Positions 13,174-13,330 of a stretch of 13,330 nucleotides of DNA are shown here, in pieces. The notes beneath the pieces were generated by a model. It saw only the letters and a list, made by a program, of their open reading frames with translations, did not search any database and was not told where the DNA came from. The stretch comes from an uncultured Rubellimicrobium sp. (GTDB lineage: Bacteria; Pseudomonadota; Alphaproteobacteria; Rhodobacterales; Rhodobacteraceae), in the NCBI GenBank assembly GCA_902805995.1, contig CADCUU010000294.1, positions 1-13,330 on the forward strand. The letters run 5' to 3'. How positions within the stretch are numbered: position 1 is the stretch's first letter; each line of letters opens with the position of its first letter. Both the position numbers and the translations under genes were made by a program.

Positions 13174-13330
13174 CCGAGAAGCGCCTCCGGGTCGAGGACC
13201 AGCAGCACGCGGCCATCGCCGCGCAACGTCGTGCCGAGGAGGTTCGGCATCGCGGCCAGGAGCCCATCGGGTGGGCGGAGCGCCGCGTCCAGACGCTCCT
13301 CGAATCCGTCCACGGCGATGCCGACCAGCT
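13170..13330 (-). CDS. cheA: CheA-type histidine kinase, C-terminal end only (truncated by window edge)
   Basis: The minus-strand frame is open from the window edge to a TGA at 13172-13170, giving 52 visible residues; the rest lies beyond base 13330. The sequence ends in a pattern typical of the CheA regulatory (CheW-like) domain: VDGFEERLDAAL, then LGTTLRGDGRVLLVLD and a short EALLG tail. The GDGRV..LD segment favours CheA over a free-standing CheW. CheA phosphorylates CheY-type receivers in response to chemoreceptors. It is the most upstream gene visible in the right-hand operon. The kinase and phosphotransfer domains cannot be checked here. Confidence 0.75.
   Translation of the reverse strand, partial: LVGIAVDGFEERLDAALRPPDGLLAAMPNLLGTTLRGDGRVLLVLDPEALLG

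Noticed and set aside
1..13330. CRISPR arrays, insertion sequences, tRNA or rRNA genes, prophage or defence genes
   Set aside because: I saw no regularly spaced repeats, transposase or integrase motifs, or RNA gene signatures on either strand.

Overview
The window is a very GC-rich bacterial chromosome segment. Its gene content is a MurR/RpiR-type regulator, an inositol-type ring-cleavage module and a soluble hybrid kinase beside a CheA/CheY/CheC set. This would fit an alphaproteobacterium, perhaps of the Rhodobacterales, but that is an inference from style and gene content; no rRNA or other marker is present. Coding density is high and nearly every co-directional gene pair overlaps by 1-8 bp.

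Layout. Position 1-762 is the 3' part of a drug/metabolite-type (EamA) membrane transporter on the + strand. Positions 961-4195 form a minus-strand operon in transcription order: hydrolytic aldehyde dehydrogenase, HpcH/HpaI-family class II aldolase, D-2-hydroxyacid dehydrogenase. A 301-bp divergent control region (4196-4496) follows. The + strand then carries iolD (4497-6350), an intrinsic-type terminator, iolE (6469-7368) and a short-chain dehydrogenase (7365-8183). A minus-strand MurR/RpiR regulator (8224-9108) closes this block. From 9347 to the right edge a second minus-strand operon runs, in transcription order, CheA (C-terminal end only), STAS protein, CheY-like receiver, CheC-like phosphatase, PAS-PAS-GAF hybrid histidine kinase.

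How the metabolic genes may fit together. IolE and IolD in the classical myo-inositol pathway dehydrate 2-inosose and then hydrolyse the resulting trihydroxycyclohexanedione to 5-deoxyglucuronate. The usual next genes (iolB, iolC, iolJ, the acylating semialdehyde dehydrogenase iolA) and the usual inositol dehydrogenase iolG are absent from the window. In their place are a short-chain dehydrogenase, a hydrolytic aldehyde dehydrogenase, a D-2-hydroxyacid dehydrogenase and an HpaI-type aldolase. These could form a non-phosphorylative exit: oxidation of 5-deoxyglucuronate to a trihydroxyadipate, then to a 2-oxo acid, then retro-aldol cleavage to hydroxypyruvate and malonate semialdehyde. This route is a hypothesis built from enzyme families, not something the sequence proves.

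The best sequence support for one regulon is a shared palindrome, TGCAA-N6-TTGCA. It occurs once in the divergent control region, over plausible promoters for both arms, and once just upstream of the RpiR-family gene, where two further half-sites are also seen. It is the natural candidate for the operator of that regulator.

The right-hand operon is an independent signalling unit. CheC retains both of its phosphatase motifs, so it should dephosphorylate a CheY-type receiver, most simply the one encoded next to it.
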